Positions 62,001-64,000 of a stretch of 64,000 bases of DNA are shown in pieces (the first letter of the stretch is position 1; every line of letters begins with the position of its first letter). Below the pieces are notes generated by a model that was given only the letters and a program-made list of their open reading frames with translations, had not been told where the DNA came from and made no database searches. Source of the DNA: Nitrospira japonica (GTDB lineage Bacteria; Nitrospirota; Nitrospiria; Nitrospirales; Nitrospiraceae). The position numbers were made by a program, and so were the translations under genes. The stretch lies in NCBI RefSeq assembly GCF_900169565.1, contig NZ_LT828648.1:746876-810875 (forward strand), written 5' to 3'.

Positions 62001-62705
62001 TCAGCGAAAGGCGGGTTCCGGTCCATTGAGGAGGGACGAGAGATCCTCGACCGATCGAAATGAGGCCGAAAATGCCGGCGGCGATTGTGAGCTGGACTTT
62101 GCGCTGTGGAGCAGATGGGCGATGCCGAATTGTTTTGCCGCCGCCAAACATCGTTCATCGTCGTCGATGAACAGGGCCTTAGCGGGATCAAACCCCACCA
62201 ACTCCAGACAGGCCGGCCAATATTGCGGACGCATCTTCAGGTAGCCGACTTCAAACGCGTCCACGATGCGGTCGACCTGCCGTTCGAGTCCGGTCTTGGC
62301 CGTCTTGATCGCGACGCCGGCCGGATGGGCGTTCGTGAGGACGGTTAGCCGTTTCTTGTGATGCCGCACGGCAGACAGGAACGCCGTCGCACCTGGCAGG
62401 AACCCGATCATGTGATCCAATTCCCTATGCATGGCGACGACGTCGATCCCGACCCGCGTCGTCCAGTATTGCAGATCGGTCCAGGCCAGTTCGTCTTCCA
62501 CCGAACGATACATGGCCATCAATCGCGCCCGCGATTCTCCGAGGGACAGTCGCTCGCGCAGCGCGTACCGGCGGGGTAATTCTTCCTCGAAAAAGAAATT
62601 GTCGAAGTGACGATCCAGCAGGGTTCCGTCCATGTCGACCAGGACGTCGTCGATCTGGGACCAATCAAGCCTCGGTGGCGCCTCGGCCGATGAAAGCGTG
62701 TCCAT
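62001..62705 (-). CDS. HAD-IA hydrolase (YrfG/GMP-IMP nucleotidase-like)
   Basis: 234 residues, start at 62705. Motif I VLVDMDGTLLDRHFDNFFFEEELPRRYA, motif II LTVLTNAHPAG, motif III lysine in EVGYLKMRPQYW, motif IV ALFIDDDERCLAAA. The wording LLDxxFDNxxWxExxP is characteristic of YrfG-type purine 5'-nucleotidases. Upstream 46 codons were excluded as arginine/serine-rich. Divergent from der. Confidence 0.88.
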   Translation of the reverse strand: MDTLSSAEAPPRLDWSQIDDVLVDMDGTLLDRHFDNFFFEEELPRRYALRERLSLGESRARLMAMYRSVEDELAWTDLQYWTTRVGIDVVAMHRELDHMIGFLPGATAFLSAVRHHKKRLTVLTNAHPAGVAIKTAKTGLERQVDRIVDAFEVGYLKMRPQYWPACLELVGFDPAKALFIDDDERCLAAAKQFGIAHLLHSAKSSSQSPPAFSASFRSVEDLSSLLNGPEPAFR

Positions 62706-62831
62706 CGACCGGAGTATAGACGAGGCCGGGCGGGAAAACGACCCGCGACCGTCGCGTCCGAAAGCGGGGGCTGTTGTCTTTGAGAAAATTCCTGTGTTAG
62801 GGTCCGAGTGGCCTGCATACGCCTGATCTCC

Positions 62832-64000
62832 ATGTCGTCGCAACCCACACTCAATTCTCTGATGTCACCGATGCCGCTGGTCGCCATCATCGGCCGGCCG
62901 AATGTCGGCAAGTCGACGCTCTTCAACCGGATCCTTGGGAGCCGAACCGCCATCGTCGACGACGTTCCGGGAGTGACCAGGGATCGAAACTATGCGGACA
63001 CCAACTACCGGAATCGTCCTTTTCGGCTGATCGACACCGGCGGGCTTGAGCCCGCGGCGTCGGACGGAATGCTCGCCCTCATCAGGCGACAATCGGAGCT
63101 GGCCATCGCCGAAGCGGACGTGCTGATCCTTCTCATGGACGGACGAGCCGGCCTGATGCCGCAGGATCAGGAAGTGATCCGGCTCCTTCGCGGCACCACC
63201 AAGCCCTTGTTCGTGGCCATCAACAAGATCGATACGCCCAAGACCGAAGTCCTGGTCGCGGACTTCTATCAGCTCGGGATCGACTCGTTGTTCCCGATCT
63301 CGGCCGAGCACGGCATCGGCGTGGCCGATCTGCTGGATGCCCTGTATCCATTGTTATCCGATCAGCAGGACCCCGAGGAACAGAATCCGGTGCCGCGCGT
63401 GGCTGTCGTGGGCAGACCGAATGTCGGCAAATCCACGCTCGTCAACGCGGTGTTGGGAGAGGAGCGGGTCGTGGTGAGCGACGTTCCCGGAACCACCAGG
63501 GACGCCGTCGATTCGCTGGCGACGTACGAGGGGCGTCAGTATCTGTTCACGGATACCGCCGGCATCCGGCGCCGGGGGAAAGTCGATCGCGGGATCGAAG
63601 GCTACAGCGTGGCTCGTTCGTTGCGAGCCATAGGCCGATCCGATGTGGCAGTCCTCCTCCTCGACGGCGAAGAAGGCATTACCGAACAGGATACCAAGAT
63701 CTCCGGGCTCGTCATCCGGCAGGGGCGCGCTTGCCTGATGCTGGTAAACAAATGGGATTTACATGAGGGGGACGCGCAGGCGCGTCAGCGATTCGAACGG
63801 GACCTCAAACGGCGCTTTCCGTTCCTCACCTGGGCACCCGTCCTTTTCGGTGCCGCCGTCAAACCCGGTTCGTTACGGCACCTGTTCCCCACCATCGACG
63901 ATGTCTACGCGTCCTTCACCAGGCGCATACCGACCGGCGAGCTCAATCAACTGCTTCAGACGATTCTTGCCACCCATCCGCTTCCGAGCCGTAAAGGGAA
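62832..64000 (+). CDS. der: Ribosome-assembly GTPase Der (3' end outside window)
   Basis: 389 codons are visible. Two tandem GTPase domains: G1 GRPNVGKSTLFN with DTGG and NKID, then G1 GRPNVGKSTLVN with DTAG and NKWD. The terminal KH-like domain begins near ELNQLLQTILATHP and is cut by the edge. Der acts in 50S subunit maturation. Start at the ATG at 62832; later ATGs at 62862 and 62871 are possible. Confidence 0.96.
   Translation, partial: MSSQPTLNSLMSPMPLVAIIGRPNVGKSTLFNRILGSRTAIVDDVPGVTRDRNYADTNYRNRPFRLIDTGGLEPAASDGMLALIRRQSELAIAEADVLILLMDGRAGLMPQDQEVIRLLRGTTKPLFVAINKIDTPKTEVLVADFYQLGIDSLFPISAEHGIGVADLLDALYPLLSDQQDPEEQNPVPRVAVVGRPNVGKSTLVNAVLGEERVVVSDVPGTTRDAVDSLATYEGRQYLFTDTAGIRRRGKVDRGIEGYSVARSLRAIGRSDVAVLLLDGEEGITEQDTKISGLVIRQGRACLMLVNKWDLHEGDAQARQRFERDLKRRFPFLTWAPVLFGAAVKPGSLRHLFPTIDDVYASFTRRIPTGELNQLLQTILATHPLPSRKG

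Noticed and set aside
1-64000. CRISPR arrays or intact insertion sequences
   Set aside because: No regularly spaced repeats and no transposase reading frame were seen.

Overview
The window looks like a chromosomal segment of a nitrite-oxidising Nitrospira-type bacterium. The strongest evidence is a complete nxrA-nxrB pair, encoding a periplasmic nitrite oxidoreductase of the type II DMSO reductase family with a Tat signal on the alpha subunit. Gram-negative envelope genes (mlaA, lptE, a secretin, outer-membrane barrels) and a GC-rich composition fit this. No species can be assigned from the sequence alone.

Layout. 1-4.1 kb: a metallo-beta-lactamase-fold hydrolase (cut by the left edge), a VOC protein, a secreted SUMF1/NirV-like protein and a HemD-type protein with an N-terminal four-helix bundle. 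4.1-19.1 kb is the nitrogen core, all on the minus strand. Read in the direction of transcription it is a second SUMF1/NirV-like protein, nxrA, nxrB, an orphan CHASE3 membrane protein, a sigma-54 enhancer-binding regulator, copper nitrite reductase nirK, and a 1612-residue multi-cupredoxin oxidase. A -24/-12 promoter lies before nirK and a weaker one before nxrA. Both are preceded by clusters of TCGYGA repeats, so one sigma-54 regulator may control both operons. The oxidase carries its trinuclear-copper motifs in permuted order.

19.1-35.1 kb holds envelope and housekeeping genes: a LolA/DUF4412-like protein, alcohol dehydrogenase, YceI, a TonB/TolA C-terminal protein, tdh-kbl for threonine degradation, mlaA, an alpha/beta hydrolase, small outer-membrane proteins, two DUF3015 paralogues with a DUF4105 protein, an M48 peptidase, a phosphoesterase, AIM24 and a Tat amidohydrolase. 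35.2-41.2 kb has a 1322-residue TPR/linker/membrane protein divergent from an orphan secretin.

41.2-48.1 kb: S1/P1 nuclease, PilZ, a stand-alone receiver, a frameshifted RNase-H-like exonuclease, a CsbD-like periplasmic protein behind a sigma-54-type promoter, and Ku translationally coupled to a MerR/TPR protein. 48.1-55.8 kb is sparse and decayed (broken thermonuclease, HAD fragment, integrase remnant) and ends at tRNA-His, like an old integrated island. 55.9-64 kb returns to core genes: pyrF, rpsT, leuS-lptE-holA, a methyltransferase, a HAD phosphatase and der (cut by the right edge).
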